A stretch of DNA of 64,000 bases, taken from assembly GCF_034372165.1 (NCBI RefSeq), contig NZ_CP139698.1, forward strand, positions 2,666,001 to 2,730,000, read 5' to 3'. The notes under the pieces were generated by a model, which had not been told where the DNA came from, searched no databases, and was given only the letters and a program-made list of their open reading frames with translations. The position numbers were made by a program, and so were the translations under genes. Source of the stretch: Christiangramia sp. OXR-203. GTDB taxonomy: Bacteria > Bacteroidota > Bacteroidia > Flavobacteriales > Flavobacteriaceae. Of this stretch, positions 43,575 to 51,905 are shown one piece after another. How positions within the stretch are numbered: position 1 is the stretch's first letter; each line of letters starts with the position of its first letter.

Positions 43575-43600
43575 AAAAAGCCCTGTCGATTGACAGGGCT
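43575..43600 (-). terminator. Intrinsic terminator of tRNA-Gly
   Basis: 9-bp stem AGCCCTGTC/GACAGGGCT (43579-43587 with 43592-43600), 4-base loop, six T on the minus strand, 3 nt after the tRNA. Confidence 0.88.
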
Positions 43601-43603
43601 TAG

Positions 43604-43676
43604 AGCGGGAGACCGGGTTCGAACCGGCGACATTCAGCTTGGAAGGCTGACGCTCTACCAACTGAGCTACTCCCGC
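43604..43676 (-). tRNA. tRNA-Gly (anticodon TCC)
   Basis: 73-nt cloverleaf on the minus strand: acceptor GCGGGAG/CTCCCGC, D-arm AGCTCAGTTGGTAGAGC, anticodon loop CTTCCAA with anticodon TCC, T-arm GGTTCGAACC. Discriminator T, no encoded CCA. The promoter is TTG-N20-TATATTTG immediately upstream. Confidence 0.97.
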
Positions 43677-43685
43677 ATGCGGCGG

Positions 43686-43716
43686 CAAATATAAATGCTT
43701 TCTTTTGTATGTTCAA
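43686..43716 (-). promoter_or_regulatory. Promoter of tRNA-Gly (TTG-N20-TATATTTG)
   Basis: Minus strand: -33 TTG (43714-43716) and -7 TATATTTG (43686-43693) separated by 20 nt, a full match to the Bacteroidota housekeeping sigma consensus, 9 nt before the tRNA 5' end. Confidence 0.75.
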
Positions 43717-43722
43717 AGGAAA

Positions 43723-44175
43723 TCAAAGTTTTTTTAGAAAATGATAGCCACGAATAACAAAACCAAGATTCATGTAAAATTTATGTGATCTGAAATTTTC
43801 GACGTAACTGTTCAGCTCAATAGTTTCACACTGCTTTTTCTTCGCGTATTGATCTATAAACTGAAATAACTGTGTCCCAACACCCAGCCCCTGCAGGTCA
43901 TCATCTATATAAATATGATCTACTTCGCAGGTTCTTCCCGCATAATGCCGGGTCATGAACCATAATCCAAAAACACCTACAAGTTTTCCAGCTCTATAAA
44001 TACCGAAACACTCGTAATTCTGCTCAAACATTTCCAGCAATCTTTCTTTCAAAATCTCTGGTGGCAACGCCTGCGACTGCAGTTTTTCGAGGTAAGGCAG
44101 AACTAAGGAAAAATCAGTTTTTAAAATCTTGTTAAATGCCAGTTGCATACCTACCTTTTCCGTAAAAATAGTCAT
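43723..44175 (-). CDS. GNAT family N-acetyltransferase
   Basis: 150 residues (142 from a second ATG at 44148, which starts MQLAFNKIL). The acetyl-CoA signature appears as VDHIYIDDDLQGLGVGTQLF (motif A, Q/RxxGxG/A as LQGLGVG, about 88-104), followed by ETIELNSYVENFRSHKFYMNLGF, the classic N-acyltransferase tail (motifs NSYVEN and HKFYMNLGF). Substrate unknown. Divergent from clpP. Confidence 0.85.
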   Translation of the reverse strand: MTIFTEKVGMQLAFNKILKTDFSLVLPYLEKLQSQALPPEILKERLLEMFEQNYECFGIYRAGKLVGVFGLWFMTRHYAGRTCEVDHIYIDDDLQGLGVGTQLFQFIDQYAKKKQCETIELNSYVENFRSHKFYMNLGFVIRGYHFLKKL

Positions 44176-44213
44176 ATTTTTATCTATTACTTCAAGTACT
44201 ACAAATAAGAATT

Positions 44214-44774
44214 ATGGATACATCTAAGAATAAGCCTGGTAAGATCCAGGATCTAATTGACAATAAATTTCTGGAAGAACGCAAAATTTATCTTTGGGGA
44301 ATGGTCAATGATAAAACTGCGAAACATGTTATAGACAGACTGGAATATCTTGACCTGATGGGAGATGGAGAGATTCAGTTATTTATCAATAGCCCGGGTG
44401 GTTATGTAACCGATGGATTTGCTATTTATGATACCATCATGAGCATAAAATCACCAGTTTCAACAATTTGTACAGGTCTGGCAGCTTCAATGGGTTCTAT
44501 ATTACTTTCCGCAGGAGAAAAAGGAAGAAGATTTATACAACCGCATGCGAAAGTGATGATTCACCAACCTAGTGGCGGAGCAAGAGGTCAGGCTTCAAAT
44601 ATTGAGATCGCGGCTAATGAAATACTTAAAACCAAACATCTTAGTGCAGAGATCCTAGCTGAAAATTGTGGTACAACCACTGAAAAGGTGCTTAAAGATT
44701 TTAATCGCGACTACTGGATGGATGCTGATGAATCACTTGATTACGGAATAGTAGACGGAATTTTTAGAAAATAA
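44214..44774 (+). CDS. clpP: ClpP-family serine protease subunit
   Basis: 186 residues, no propeptide-like extension. Catalytic triad positions: Ser92 (GLAASMGS), His117 (MIHQPSGG), Asp166 (DFNRDYWMDADE). Forms a two-ring chamber that degrades substrates fed by ClpA or ClpX. The clpP/clpX operon of Bacteroidota usually has another clpP next to tig and clpX; this copy has no chaperone beside it, so it may be a second paralogue (inference). Operon with the acetyltransferase gene 1 nt downstream. Confidence 0.9.
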   Translation: MDTSKNKPGKIQDLIDNKFLEERKIYLWGMVNDKTAKHVIDRLEYLDLMGDGEIQLFINSPGGYVTDGFAIYDTIMSIKSPVSTICTGLAASMGSILLSAGEKGRRFIQPHAKVMIHQPSGGARGQASNIEIAANEILKTKHLSAEILAENCGTTTEKVLKDFNRDYWMDADESLDYGIVDGIFRK

Positions 44775-44775
44775 T

Positions 44776-45057
44776 ATGGAGATAAAACATAAAGAAAGCG
44801 ATAGCCGCGGAATGTTCTACATTGAGAAAGAGAACAGTCTTGTTGCTGAACTTACCTACCATAAGAAGGGTAATGTGATTACAATAGATCACACCGAGGT
44901 GAAGAGGGAGATGGAGAACCAGGGAATTGGTTCAAGCCTGCTGAAGGAAAGCGTTGAATTTGCTCGTAAGAATAATCTAAAGATCGACCCACTTTGTCCA
45001 TTTGCTGAAGTAAAATTTGATGAAAACCCGGAATATTCAGACGTTCGGGCTTCATAG
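44776..45057 (+). CDS. YjdJ-like GCN5 N-acetyltransferase
   Basis: 93 residues, a minimal GNAT domain of the YjdJ/NATD1 type: GMFYIEKENSLVAELTYHK, then TEVKREMENQGIGSSLLKESVEFAR with the acetyl-CoA loop ENQGIGSSL, and ending PLCPFAEVKFDENPEY (conserved C-P-F...Y). Small cytosolic acetyltransferase, target unknown. 1 nt after clpP and 11 nt before the L,D-transpeptidase. Confidence 0.88.
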   Translation: MEIKHKESDSRGMFYIEKENSLVAELTYHKKGNVITIDHTEVKREMENQGIGSSLLKESVEFARKNNLKIDPLCPFAEVKFDENPEYSDVRAS

Positions 45058-45068
45058 TTTCGTTTAGA

Positions 45069-46700
45069 ATGAAAACTAAACTACTCCTTGTGGGTTTGAT
45101 CTTAGGGATAATAAGCTTATCCTGTAAGGACGAACCGAAGCTGGAAGGAATCGAAGAGCGCAACGAAGTTGAAGAGATCAAAGAACTAACTTCGCAGGAT
45201 GACATAGAGGATTACTTTGAAGATACCGATAGCACTTCAACTAAATTATACAATTTTAAAAGCGTGAGTTCCTTTTATTCTCAAAGGGAATTCATGCCTT
45301 TATGGAATGACAAGGAAGCTCGGGAAGACCTTTTTCGCAGTATAGAAACCATCGAATATGATGGGTTATTTTTTGAGGATTATCACGGTGAAGAATTACA
45401 GAAACTATTATCTACACTCAGCAGCGAGAATGAAGAACAAAATCTAAGAGCTGAAATTCTTCTAACCGATGCCTTTATCGATCTTTCACATGACCTGGCC
45501 GTGGGTAAATTAAACCCGAAAGAAATTTACGAAATCTGGGGTACAGAGCTTAATACCGTAAATACTGAAAGCCTATTACAAAGACTCGAAAAAGGTGAAA
45601 AAGCTTCATATATTCTTGCTGAACTGGCTCCAGATCATGTAGTCTATAAAAGTTTAAAGAAAGCACTAAAGAGTTACCGGGATGATGGAATTATAGAAAA
45701 TTCCACCACTGTGATCGCTAGTGGCAAACTTATAAAACCCGGTGAAGACAGTGATAGAATCCCTGATATTGCGAGCCGGCTTTTCGAGCTTGGATACTAT
45801 AAAAAGAGTCCAGATTCTGTTGGAACCCGATACATTAAAGAACTACAAACTTCACTTGAAGATTTTCAAAAAGATCATGGTTTAAATACTGATGGCGTTA
45901 TTGGTAACACTACTATCGAGAACCTGAATCTTACATCAGAAGACCGATATCATCAAATTCTGGTTAATATGGAACGCTGGAGATGGTATCCCAGAGATCT
46001 TGGTAAACACTATATTCTAGTAAACATCCCTGATTATGAACTTTACGTGGTCAAAGATGGAGATACCATTAGAAATCACAAAACCATGGTGGGAACTGAA
46101 GCGAGAAAAACACCTGTTTTCTCTGATGAGATCGATTATATCATTTATAACCCGACCTGGACCATCCCTCCTACTATCATGAAAAATGATGTAATTCCGG
46201 GAGCTTCCAGAGATGTAGGTTATTTGCGAAAGAAGAATATCAGGATGTATGATCGTAGTGGAAAGGAAGTAGATCCTTCTAATGTGAATTGGAGTTCTTC
46301 CAGTCCCCAATCTTATACTTACCGTCAGCCGGCAGGACCATCGAATCCATTAGGACTGGTAAAGATCATCTATCCTAATGAATATATGATCTACCTGCAT
46401 GACACACCTTCAAAAAGCTTGTTCGAAAAAAATGCCCGGGCTCAAAGTTCTGGTTGTGTAAGAGTTGAAAATGTACTCGATCTTGCTAAATACCTGATTA
46501 GCGATCAGAAAGAATTCGACGATGAGAAGATCGAAAAAATCCTCAAATCTGGTAATACCACACAGATCCCTATGAAGCAGGAAATTAAGGTACATCACTT
46601 TTACTGGACCACCTATCAAAAAGAAGATACCACCAGGTTTATTGATGATATCTATGATCTTGATAAAAAGCTATGGAATTTACTAAAGCCTAAAGCTTAA
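45069..46700 (+). CDS. L,D-transpeptidase lipoprotein (YcbB/LdtD-like)
   Basis: 543 residues. Lipobox LSLSC (about 16-20); a scaffold domain (about 55-200); a peptidoglycan-binding domain with DFQKDHGLNTDGVIGNTTIENL (about 268-289; motif DGVIGNTT); then a YkuD catalytic domain (about 310-480) with HDTPSK and the nucleophile in SSGCVRVEN (Cys near 463). This is the LdtD/YcbB layout. It makes 3-3 or protein-peptidoglycan crosslinks in the periplasm. Convergent, 4-nt overlap with another YkuD-type gene. Confidence 0.93.
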   Translation: MKTKLLLVGLILGIISLSCKDEPKLEGIEERNEVEEIKELTSQDDIEDYFEDTDSTSTKLYNFKSVSSFYSQREFMPLWNDKEAREDLFRSIETIEYDGLFFEDYHGEELQKLLSTLSSENEEQNLRAEILLTDAFIDLSHDLAVGKLNPKEIYEIWGTELNTVNTESLLQRLEKGEKASYILAELAPDHVVYKSLKKALKSYRDDGIIENSTTVIASGKLIKPGEDSDRIPDIASRLFELGYYKKSPDSVGTRYIKELQTSLEDFQKDHGLNTDGVIGNTTIENLNLTSEDRYHQILVNMERWRWYPRDLGKHYILVNIPDYELYVVKDGDTIRNHKTMVGTEARKTPVFSDEIDYIIYNPTWTIPPTIMKNDVIPGASRDVGYLRKKNIRMYDRSGKEVDPSNVNWSSSSPQSYTYRQPAGPSNPLGLVKIIYPNEYMIYLHDTPSKSLFEKNARAQSSGCVRVENVLDLAKYLISDQKEFDDEKIEKILKSGNTTQIPMKQEIKVHHFYWTTYQKEDTTRFIDDIYDLDKKLWNLLKPKA

Positions 46701-47428
46701 GAATTTAAAAAACTGGAAGTTTCCAGATATTTGTCGTTAGATCGATGAATGTATACCACCGACTTTCCTTTAATTTTATGGATTAGATCTTTAGCTATCG
46801 TATTAGGAACGGCAGGACAACCATAGCTTCTTCCCAATCTTCCTAATCTATCAATAAATTGAGGTTCAGCATAATCTGCTCCATGAATTACAACATATCT
46901 TTTTCTGGCATTGGAATTAAATTTCTTTTCCATTCCGTCAATGAACAACGAAAGTCCGTTTTTTCCGAAGTAAGTTTCCCCAGTTACATAGAAACCCAGG
47001 GAGCTTTGAAGTGAATTTACAGTATTAGAAAATTTGGTCGCGAATTCTGCGCCTGTGTTTTTACCGTGCGCTACATAAGTATTGAATTCTACTTCTTCTG
47101 TATCCATATTAAGGATCCACATTCTCTTCTTAGTTGAAGAAAGGTCGAAGTCTACGACCGTTAATAAAGAATTACTGACCTTTCCAGCTTCATCTAATTT
47201 TTGATAGCCTTTGATCGCTTTTTCGAAAACCGATAATTCTGGCATCGTACTATTTTTCAGGGAAAAGCTTTCATATAATGCGAGTGTCTTTTCTTCGGAA
47301 GTAAGTTCAACCTCCTCCACTGGCTCTGACTCAATTACTATCTCTTTTGAATTGTCTATTTCAGATGCATTACTGAAAGCGAATGAGAAAATTAGTACTC
47401 CAATCACCGTCATAATTCTATACTTCAT
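46697..47428 (-). CDS. YkuD_2-type murein L,D-transpeptidase-like protein
   Basis: 243 residues: signal peptide (about 1-22), acidic linker (EIVIESEPVEEVELTSEEK, 19-residue stretch), then a catalytic domain with RMWILNMDTEEV and VVIHGADYAEPQF, ending in RLGRSYGCPAVP where Cys is the nucleophile (H...SxGCP). Matches the 'murein L,D-transpeptidase catalytic domain family' (YkuD_2). Periplasmic. It faces the larger L,D-transpeptidase with a TTAA stop overlap. Confidence 0.88.
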   Translation of the reverse strand: MKYRIMTVIGVLIFSFAFSNASEIDNSKEIVIESEPVEEVELTSEEKTLALYESFSLKNSTMPELSVFEKAIKGYQKLDEAGKVSNSLLTVVDFDLSSTKKRMWILNMDTEEVEFNTYVAHGKNTGAEFATKFSNTVNSLQSSLGFYVTGETYFGKNGLSLFIDGMEKKFNSNARKRYVVIHGADYAEPQFIDRLGRLGRSYGCPAVPNTIAKDLIHKIKGKSVVYIHRSNDKYLETSSFLNS

Positions 47429-47978
47429 ATAATTTTCGTTTTTAGGTTATTTGTTAAATAATTCCAAAAGTCTTGCCAACATACAAAATTTCAGAACTAA
47501 TCTCGAAATCAGTCAAATTTTAACAAGATTTGATACTGAAAGCTACTGCAATTGCTCTAAAAATAAGAATTGTTTGCTTGTGGTAAACGCTTCGGAAATG
47601 AAAAGATTGTTCCAAACTAACAATTGGGATATGTTAAATTTTTAAACCGCCAGTAGATATGAAATAGTGAAATTTTGTTAAGCTTACTTATTAGTCCACA
47701 CTTAGCAAACTGCCAAGAATGTTAGAATCGTCTTCCGAAGAATTATGAGAGATTTTATGAGTTGTGAATTAGAAGTTGATAGGTACAAATTAGCTGACAG
47801 CTGTATCATATTTGAAAGTTCCGGAATTCAATGAATTCTAAACAGATGATATTGATCGTCAGAGCATTTCATTACAGTTTATGCTTCATAAGAATTAGTT
47901 TTAATAAAATATTATAGTCTGCCCTTCAGTCATTCCCTGTAATTGTTTTTATCTTTATCGCTTAAACTACGACAATCG
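47429..47978. other. Gene-free region upstream of gpmI
   Basis: 550 bases. The longest frame, 47451-47645, starts with TTG, has an Asn/Cys-rich composition and no recognisable match, so I leave it out. A near-consensus -7 box TATCTTTA at 47950-47957 may serve gpmI. Otherwise AT-rich with no clear hairpin or repeat. Confidence 0.6.
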
Positions 47979-49496
47979 ATGAATAAGAAAGTTCTCCTAA
48001 TGATCCTGGATGGATGGGGTATTTCTCCTAATGAAGAAATATCTGCAGTTGCTAAAGCTAAAACTCCATTTATGGATTCGCTACCTGGAAAATTCCCGCA
48101 CGCTACTTTGAGGACTGATGGTCTTAATGTTGGTCTTCCTGAAGGACAAATGGGGAACAGTGAGGTTGGACATATGAATCTTGGAGCCGGGAGAGTTGTT
48201 TATCAGGATCTGGTAAAGATCAACATGGCGGTGGAAAAGAATACTCTAAAAGATGAACCAGTTTTGGAGTCGGCTTTTAGCTATGCGGTCAAAAATAATA
48301 AGCCAATTCATTTTATGGGATTGCTCAGTGATGGTGGAGTTCATTCTCATATCGACCATCTAAAAGGATTACTATCTGCAGCTGAAGAGGCTGGTGTACA
48401 AAAAAAATATGTGCACGCATTTACCGATGGTCGTGATGTAGATCCACATTCTGGTAAAGGTTTTGTAGAAGATCTACTCCCTCATTTAGAGTCAACAAAT
48501 TCTGAACTGGCCTCTGTGATTGGCAGGTATTATGCCATGGACAGGGACAACCGTTGGGAACGAGTTGAGAAAGCATATGATTTAATCGTTAAGGGAGAAG
48601 GTAAAACCACTCAAAATATTACAGCTGAAATTCAGAAAAGCTACGACAATGATATTTCAGATGAATTTATCGATCCTATAGTACTTACTGATGATAATGA
48701 TAATCCTGTTGCCAAGCTTAGTGAAAAGGATGTAGTGATCTATTTTAACTTCAGAACAGATCGCGGAAGACAACTTACCCAGGCGTTGTCACAAGATGAT
48801 TTCCCCGAATATGACATGAAAAAATTGACCTTATATTATGTCACCATGACTAAATATGATGATAGGTTTGAAAATGTAAATGTCATTTTTCAGAAATCTA
48901 ATATTAAAGCGACCCTAGGAGAAGTCCTTGAATATGAAGGCAAGAAGCAGATAAGGATTGCGGAAACTGAGAAATATCCCCATGTAACATTTTTCTTCTC
49001 TGGAGGTAGAGAAAAACCTTTTGCCGGTGAAAGAAGACTTATGTGTGATTCTCCGAAAGTTGCCACTTATGATCTTCAGCCGGAAATGAGCGCTTATGAC
49101 ATTACAGACAAAATCGTTCCAGAATTAGAGGGCGAGTCGGCAGATTTTATTTGTTTAAACTTTGCAAATCCAGATATGGTAGGTCATACCGGTAATTTTG
49201 ATGCTGCTGTCAAAGCTTGTGAAACCGTTGATATTTGTGCGAAAAAAGTAGCTGAAACTGCTTTTGAAAATGGCTATTCTGTCATTATAATCGCAGATCA
49301 TGGGAATAGTGAAACGATGAAGAATCCCGATGGTAGCGCAAATACTGCTCACACCACCAACCCGGTTCCGCTAATTTTGATGGATAGAGATATAAAATCC
49401 ATACGGGATGGTAAGCTTGGTAATATCGCTCCGACTATTTTAAAACTGATGGGAATTACCCAGCCAGATCTAATGACAGAAGACCCTTTAATCTAA
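47979..49496 (+). CDS. gpmI: 2,3-bisphosphoglycerate-independent phosphoglycerate mutase
   Basis: 505 residues from ATG 47979. Alkaline-phosphatase superfamily: metal-binding LMILDGWGI (6-14), the nucleophile Ser in GQMGNSEVGHMNLGAGR (about 58-74), the insert domain with the DGRDVDPHSG segment, and the metal-binding DHGNSE near 438. Mn2+-dependent cytosolic glycolytic enzyme (3-PG to 2-PG). ATG 47979 fits the MNKKVLL opening; an in-frame TTG at 47943 is less likely. Confidence 0.96.
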   Translation: MNKKVLLMILDGWGISPNEEISAVAKAKTPFMDSLPGKFPHATLRTDGLNVGLPEGQMGNSEVGHMNLGAGRVVYQDLVKINMAVEKNTLKDEPVLESAFSYAVKNNKPIHFMGLLSDGGVHSHIDHLKGLLSAAEEAGVQKKYVHAFTDGRDVDPHSGKGFVEDLLPHLESTNSELASVIGRYYAMDRDNRWERVEKAYDLIVKGEGKTTQNITAEIQKSYDNDISDEFIDPIVLTDDNDNPVAKLSEKDVVIYFNFRTDRGRQLTQALSQDDFPEYDMKKLTLYYVTMTKYDDRFENVNVIFQKSNIKATLGEVLEYEGKKQIRIAETEKYPHVTFFFSGGREKPFAGERRLMCDSPKVATYDLQPEMSAYDITDKIVPELEGESADFICLNFANPDMVGHTGNFDAAVKACETVDICAKKVAETAFENGYSVIIIADHGNSETMKNPDGSANTAHTTNPVPLILMDRDIKSIRDGKLGNIAPTILKLMGITQPDLMTEDPLI

Positions 49497-49501
49497 TTTT
49501 T

Positions 49502-50071
49502 ATGAAAAAGCTATTAATTATCATTGCAGCTTTTGCGGTGAGCTGTGGAAATAAAATGGACAATTCTAATCAGGATGTTGCCATGGATGAAATAGAAGAT
49601 TCAGTAGTTGAACAACAGGAAACCCAAAAGAATATGTTGCTTGGTGATTTTACTAAAGAAGAATTGCAACGAGCACCATTCAATAGCTGGTTTGATTCAA
49701 GGTATGAAAACTTCAAACCGGACACCGATGAAATGGCTACGATCAACGAAAATATTAAGGACTACGAAATCAAAGTTCTTATGGGTACATGGTGCGGTGA
49801 TAGCAAACGCGAACTGCCTAAATTCCTGAAGATTCTTAACGAAGCAGACTATGATTACGACAATCTGCAACTGGTCGCAGTAGATAGAAATAAAACAACG
49901 CCATCTGGCATTGAGAAGGACTTAGAGGTAACTAGAGTACCTACGATCATCTTTTACAAAAACGGGAAAGAAGTAAATCGCTTCGTAGAATATTCACAGG
50001 GTGAAAGTATAGAAGAAGACATTGCCAAGATCGTAGGCGGTAAGGAGTACAAAAATTCTTACGCAGATTAG
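49502..50071 (+). CDS. Thioredoxin-like lipoprotein with a single active-site Cys
   Basis: 189 residues. Lipobox AVSC (12-15), acidic linker, then a thioredoxin fold (about 85-180): the redox motif reads WCGDS instead of WCxxC, so only the first Cys is present, while the cis-proline VPTIIFY and the final strand are kept. It is probably envelope-anchored and may act as a peroxiredoxin-like, isomerase or binding protein rather than a dithiol oxidase. 5 nt after gpmI. Confidence 0.83.
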   Translation: MKKLLIIIAAFAVSCGNKMDNSNQDVAMDEIEDSVVEQQETQKNMLLGDFTKEELQRAPFNSWFDSRYENFKPDTDEMATINENIKDYEIKVLMGTWCGDSKRELPKFLKILNEADYDYDNLQLVAVDRNKTTPSGIEKDLEVTRVPTIIFYKNGKEVNRFVEYSQGESIEEDIAKIVGGKEYKNSYAD

Positions 50072-50111
50072 TAAGGAAAAGTTGCAAACTCTGTAATTAA
50101 AAAATTATAAC

Positions 50112-50119
50112 TAATTTTG
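50112..50119 (+). promoter_or_regulatory. TAnnTTTG -7 element 3 nt before the HAD gene start
   Basis: TAATTTTG, exact consensus, followed by TTT and then ATG at 50123, so transcription may start at or next to the initiation codon. Confidence 0.5.
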
Positions 50120-50122
50120 TTT

Positions 50123-50527
50123 ATGCCTAATTCTCTTACCATCGCAGTTGATTTCGACGGTACGATCGTAGAGAACCGATTTCCAGAAATTGGAAAACCT
50201 TTGCTATTTGCCTTTGAATCTCTTCGGAAATTACAGGAAGAAGGTCACAGATTAATACTTTGGACCTACAGAAGCGGAGAAAAACTTGATGAAGCTGTTA
50301 ATTTCTGCGAAAAGAATGGTTTAAAATTTTACGCAATTAATAGTAGTTACCCGGAAGAAGAATTTGATCAAAGTATTAGCAGGAAGATTCTTGCCGATAT
50401 TTTTATAGATGATCGTAATTACGGGGGAATGAAAGGTTGGGGAGAGATCTACCAATCACTTACATTAAACAAACAAGGAACCGAAACCGGTAAAAAGAAG
50501 AGATCAGGTCTCTTCAGAAGATTTTAA
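50123..50527 (+). CDS. HAD-like hydrolase, BT0820-type
   Basis: 134 residues from ATG 50123. The HAD motif I is AVDFDGTIVEN (8-18, nucleophile Asp), with LILWTYRSG as the motif II region and DIFIDDRNYGG as motif IV (acidic residues for Mg2+). No cap domain of note. Small phosphatases of this type occur in Bacteroidota; substrate unknown. The in-frame TTG at 50117 is inside the promoter element and was not used. 3 nt before map. Confidence 0.85.
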   Translation: MPNSLTIAVDFDGTIVENRFPEIGKPLLFAFESLRKLQEEGHRLILWTYRSGEKLDEAVNFCEKNGLKFYAINSSYPEEEFDQSISRKILADIFIDDRNYGGMKGWGEIYQSLTLNKQGTETGKKKRSGLFRRF

Positions 50528-50530
50528 AGT

Positions 50531-51346
50531 ATGATTATACCAAAATCCAGCGAAGAAATTGAACTACTAAGAGAAAGTGCGCTCATTGTAAGTAAGACTC
50601 TTGGAATGCTGGCGCCTGAAATTAAACCAGGTGTAACTACCCTACACTTAGATAAACTTGCAGAAGAATTTATACGTGATCATGGTGCTGTTCCAGGTTT
50701 TCTGGGACTTTATGATTTTCCCAATTCTTTATGCATGAGTCCTAATGCACAGGTAGTTCACGGTATACCTAACGACACTCCATTACAGGAAGGTGATATT
50801 ATAAGTATTGACTGTGGAGCTTTGAAAAACGGCTTTTACGGAGATCATGCCTACACATTTGCAGTAGGAACGATCGCTCCCGAGGTTGAGGAACTGTTGA
50901 AAGTCACAAAAGAGTCCCTGTATGAAGGAATTCGAGAATTCAAAGCAGGAAATCGCGTTGGTGATGTAGGATATGCAATTCAGAAATACACTGAGGACCG
51001 CGGCTATGGAGTCGTTCGCGAACTTGTGGGACATGGACTTGGTAAAACGATGCATGAGGATCCCGAAATGCCTAACTACGGTAAACGTGGCAGAGGTAAA
51101 AAATTTGTAGAAGGTATGGTCGTGGCTATAGAGCCTATGATCAATCTTGGAACTAAAAGAATTAAACAATTGCCCGATGGCTGGACAATACTAACCGCCG
51201 ATAATAAACCCAGTGCTCACTTCGAGCACGATGTCGCATTGATAGACGGCAAACCAGAATTACTATCAACATTTAAATACATTTATGAATCATTAAAAAT
51301 TAATTCAACAGAAGAAGACGAATTTAGAGCAAAAGTTTATGATTAA
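50531..51346 (+). CDS. map: Methionine aminopeptidase, type I
   Basis: 271 residues. All metal ligands are visible: DCGAL and YGDHAYTFAVG (two Asp), GHGLGKTMHEDPEMPNYG (His), EPMINLG (Glu), FEHDVALIDG (Glu). It removes N-terminal methionine from nascent proteins. The region about 250-271 (STEEDEFRAKVYD) is a short acidic tail. It overlaps the next gene by 8 nt. Confidence 0.95.
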   Translation: MIIPKSSEEIELLRESALIVSKTLGMLAPEIKPGVTTLHLDKLAEEFIRDHGAVPGFLGLYDFPNSLCMSPNAQVVHGIPNDTPLQEGDIISIDCGALKNGFYGDHAYTFAVGTIAPEVEELLKVTKESLYEGIREFKAGNRVGDVGYAIQKYTEDRGYGVVRELVGHGLGKTMHEDPEMPNYGKRGRGKKFVEGMVVAIEPMINLGTKRIKQLPDGWTILTADNKPSAHFEHDVALIDGKPELLSTFKYIYESLKINSTEEDEFRAKVYD

Positions 51347-51902
51347 AAGTTACAGACAGGAAATCTGGAAAACCCTACACAAAGATTCCTGGGAAGACCG
51401 CTTTATCTACAAAGTCTCAAATTTCGGAAGGATGATCAGTTATCTGAAAAACCCCGAAGGAGACTTGATGAATGGCGGAAAAGTAGGTGGATATTTAAAC
51501 TTCGCGGTAAAATTGAAGAATGGTAAGCACAAAACTTACTACATTCATCGCATTATTGCTGAAATGTTTTTAGAGAAAAAAGAAGGTGATCAGTATGTGA
51601 TTCACAAGAATTTTGTGAAGAATGACAATCGCGTTTCTAACTTGGCATGGGCCACCAAGGATGAATGGGTCCAACATCAATATAACAGTCCTAAAGTAAA
51701 GGAAAACAAGGAAAACAGAAGATTACGTAAAGTAACTTCTTACTCCAAGTTAACTTACGCACAAGCTGTTATTCTAAAGAAAAAGCTATTAGATCCTGAC
51801 AGGAAAACCCGTATTCGAGTACTGGCTAAGCAATTTGGTGTATCCGAAATGCAGCTATATCGTATCAAATCGGGCGAAAACTGGGGAGATATCGAAGTAT
51901 AG
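51339..51902 (+). CDS. NUMOD4/HNH-type protein, probably domesticated
   Basis: 187 residues. A NUMOD4-like N-terminus (IYKVSNFGRMISYLKN near 23-38; GGYLNFAVKLKNGK) followed by an HNH-like core: HRIIAEMFLEKK, VIHKNFVKNDNRVSNLAWATKDE (His and Asn of HNH kept, but a normal second metal ligand is not obvious), then a helix-turn-helix-like C-terminus (VLAKQFGVSEMQLYRIKSGENW, split by VSEMQLYRI). Overlaps map by 8 nt and has housekeeping codon use, so it looks like a resident operon gene rather than a mobile endonuclease. Function unknown. Confidence 0.78.
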   Translation: MIKSYRQEIWKTLHKDSWEDRFIYKVSNFGRMISYLKNPEGDLMNGGKVGGYLNFAVKLKNGKHKTYYIHRIIAEMFLEKKEGDQYVIHKNFVKNDNRVSNLAWATKDEWVQHQYNSPKVKENKENRRLRKVTSYSKLTYAQAVILKKKLLDPDRKTRIRVLAKQFGVSEMQLYRIKSGENWGDIEV

Positions 51903-51905
51903 CCA

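Larger units (their letters stand above)
43235..43603. other. Gene-free stretch between rho and tRNA-Gly
   Basis: 369 bases. It contains the rho terminator (43261-43290), a small 5-bp hairpin at 43358-43371 and the tRNA-Gly terminator (43575-43600). The ~280 bases between have no coding support and no repeat I can see. Confidence 0.65.

Noticed and set aside
47451-47645. Reading frame of 64 codons in the gene-free region
   Set aside because: TTG start, low-complexity Asn/Cys composition, no family resemblance and no promoter or start context.
51339-51902. Active mobile homing endonuclease
   Set aside because: It overlaps map in an operon arrangement, has no flanking repeats and ordinary codon use, so a resident gene is more likely.
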